From Ostrinia nubilalis (Eukaryota; Arthropoda; Insecta; Lepidoptera; Crambidae), in contig NC_087109.1 in NCBI RefSeq assembly GCF_963855985.1, positions 5,104,001-5,168,000 on the forward strand: 64,000 bases of DNA, given 5' to 3'. Positions 62,202 through 64,000 of this stretch are shown here, piece after piece. The notes below the pieces were generated by a model. It saw nothing but the letters and a program-made list of their open reading frames with translations. It did not search any database and had not been told where the DNA came from. Within the stretch, counting starts at the first letter, position 1, and every line of letters starts with the position of its first letter. Both the position numbers and the translations under genes were made by a program.

Positions 62202-63846
62202 TTATGATAGGTTCACCTATTCCATGCTAGGTAACTCAATCTTATCATTCGTAAACATACCTAAAATGATATTAAATTGAAAATCCTATTGGAACTACAT
62301 AGTACAGCTATGCTAATACCAAATACGTAGCATTTAATCGAAAATAGCTTGATTCAGAATGGAATTGATATTCGAATAATACCGGATGTGGGCGTCCGGA
62401 TATGAGCCGAGGGTACTTCGGTCGAAGTCGGAATTTAACCGGACGTAACACTCCAATGTTTGCCCATAATGACGGGTTAAAATTGTTTTAATGCCCAAAA
62501 ACATGTTTCATTATTTTTTATTATTCTGTTGGTCCCAAACATAGAGATATAGAGAGATGCCAACTAATGCGCTGAGTTCGAAACTCAGTGTCGCATTAGA
62601 AATTCACCCACACAAAGTAATCAAAATATGTGCTCATTATTCACTGAGGTATCAGTACTCAACGTTCGAATAAATCTTTAGTACTAAGCAAGCAATGTAA
62701 ACTGTTTACATTGTGACGTCGCTGCTGTCATAATTGTTGTCACGAGCAATGTGTTCTGTTTTTGGGCATATTACTGCGACACGGCCACGCCCCCTTGTCA
62801 CATCTCCCTTTAGTTTCTGTGATCTGTGGTTTATTCTTTGGTTCCCACTAGGCTTGTCCCTACCAGTAGGGATAACGGGAATTTAATCAAATAGGGCCAG
62901 CAGTAGCCTGCTAGGTATATCTGATGTCCTCAGCTCAATGATGATGATAATGAGTTGTACCTTGTACCCATATTTCTATGATGACCAGTATTTTTTCATA
63001 AACATTCATTATGTTATCACTAACCCACCCCTTCGTCAAAAAAGTTGTAATTTCTGTGTCATTTATTTATGTGTAGGTAGCTTATCTTATTTAAAATACA
63101 ATCACGAACATTTTAATCTTCTCCGAATCTCACAGCCTAAAATAAAATTACCAAAAAGGTTTAACAACCAATTATTGTTTCCAATAACCCTGTAAAACTT
63201 CCATTCAAAGTCCGACAATGTTTTCGGACCCAAACAAAAGTTCTCGAGCACAATGAATCGATTAAGCCTGCAGTGAAAATAAATCGAGTGGTATAATCGC
63301 TCGCGAATTGTGCCGAGATATAATTTTTCCTCGTAGAATAGGAAATAAGGAAATAACAAGTGGGTTATTACGTATGGAGATAGTGATTACTCGCTATCGT
63401 AGACAGCAATTGGTGGCTATCGCAGATAGCGATTGATCAATGGCATGTTTTCCTCACTGAAAGCTATTATTTTGAAACTGATTAACTGCAGGCATAAAGG
63501 TTTCGTTGGATAGAAAACTTGATGGCGTAAAATTTATGCGTGTTGATAACGTAGATAATATTATGTAAAAAATAGACTTGCAATTTGTTTATTACAATAA
63601 AGTTGTTTTAATCAACATGGCAAACTTTTTCTAAAACTACTTACGTACTTTACCTTCTGCGTATAATTTTAGTATTTAACTACGTATGTATCTAACTGAA
63701 CGTGATCCATCTTATACTTTGTCACTTTTCATCAGATTGAGATCAAACGTGAACTTTTCACCTGAAAAGTTACTTACCTATAAAAATACTTATTTTACTC
63801 ATGTATGTATTATGCTAGCACGCATGCAAGCTAGCATGTTTTAATA
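62202..63846. other. No gene seen
   Basis: 62895-62955 (GGGCCAGCAGTAGCCTGCTA ... CTCAATGATGATGATAATG) may be another LINE tail. 63387-63437 has a short imperfect repeat of GCTATCG.AGA.AGC. Frames at 62938-63359 have no recognised features. Confidence 0.4.
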
Positions 63847-64000
63847 GCCACGATAGCCAAACGGTGAAAGGGTCGGAGTGGCCGACTCGAGATCCGAGGA
63901 ACGCGGGTTCGAATCCCACCGCCGCTCGACTATTGTGGTGAGCCCACTCGTAACACAAGCTTATTTAGCTTAACACGAGGGGCTAATGGGACTATTAGTA
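63847..64000 (+). mobile_element. tRNA-derived SINE, third head type, runs off the window
   Basis: A-box-like TAGCCAAACGGTGAAAGGG, B box GCGGGTTCGAATCCCACCGC, then CACTCGTAACACAAGC and TTAACACGAGGGGCTAATGG. The tail matches the 32286/42867 tail type, while the head differs. Confidence 0.7.

Noticed and set aside
63850..63930. tRNA gene
   Set aside because: Pol III boxes only. The ends do not form an acceptor stem and a SINE tail follows.

Overview
The window looks like nuclear DNA from a moth or butterfly. It is AT-rich and intron-bearing, and it is packed with repeat families typical of Lepidoptera: RTE-type LINE 3' ends with ATG-repeat tails, Lep1-like Helitron ends (TC...CTAG inserted between A and T), tRNA-derived SINEs, many short inverted-repeat elements and a BEL/Pao retrotransposon. 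No prokaryotic features are seen. The only host gene I can name is the 3' half of NIPP1 (PPP1R8), on the + strand at 1446-3963. The rest is mostly layered transposable-element debris.

Layout. 1-4.8 kb: five 3' exons of NIPP1, joined in frame (195 codons plus stop), with introns holding a TTA-flanked MITE, a small palindromic MITE, a LINE relic and a SINE-like tail, then a 3' UTR with three degenerate ~125-bp repeats. 5-25 kb: no convincing gene, but many non-autonomous DNA elements, several with target duplications I can read directly (TA, TTA, 7 bp, 10-12 bp), plus LINE 3' fragments. 25.5-26.4 kb: a near-perfect 316-bp palindrome abutting an exact 106-bp tandem duplication. 26.5-48 kb: more RTE tails, SINEs, Helitrons and MITEs, a ~1.4-kb inverted duplication (32.87-34.3 kb) and one weak candidate exon (28.08 kb).

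48.4-59 kb is the most informative block. A two-ORF LINE of the CR1/Jockey group lies on the - strand (ORF1 coiled coil plus RRM-like; ORF2 endonuclease plus reverse transcriptase). Its ORF2 is cut by a complete 6,202-bp BEL/Pao LTR retrotransposon. The two 180-bp LTRs read as identical, the target duplication is GTATC, and the gag-pol frame of about 1,700 codons is uninterrupted, so the insertion is very recent. The LINE frame is in register on both sides, so the LINE was probably intact when hit.

59.5-61.9 kb: a 2.4-kb hAT-like element with an exact 8-bp target duplication. It contains a second inverted-repeat element and a broken RTE reverse-transcriptase fragment. The window ends inside a tRNA-derived SINE.

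I see no evidence for a new multi-gene biochemical system. The unusual material is structural: very young palindromes and duplications, nested insertions with readable target sites, a paralogous empty site, a core shared by two different inverted-repeat elements, and SINEs with different tRNA-like heads on one tail.
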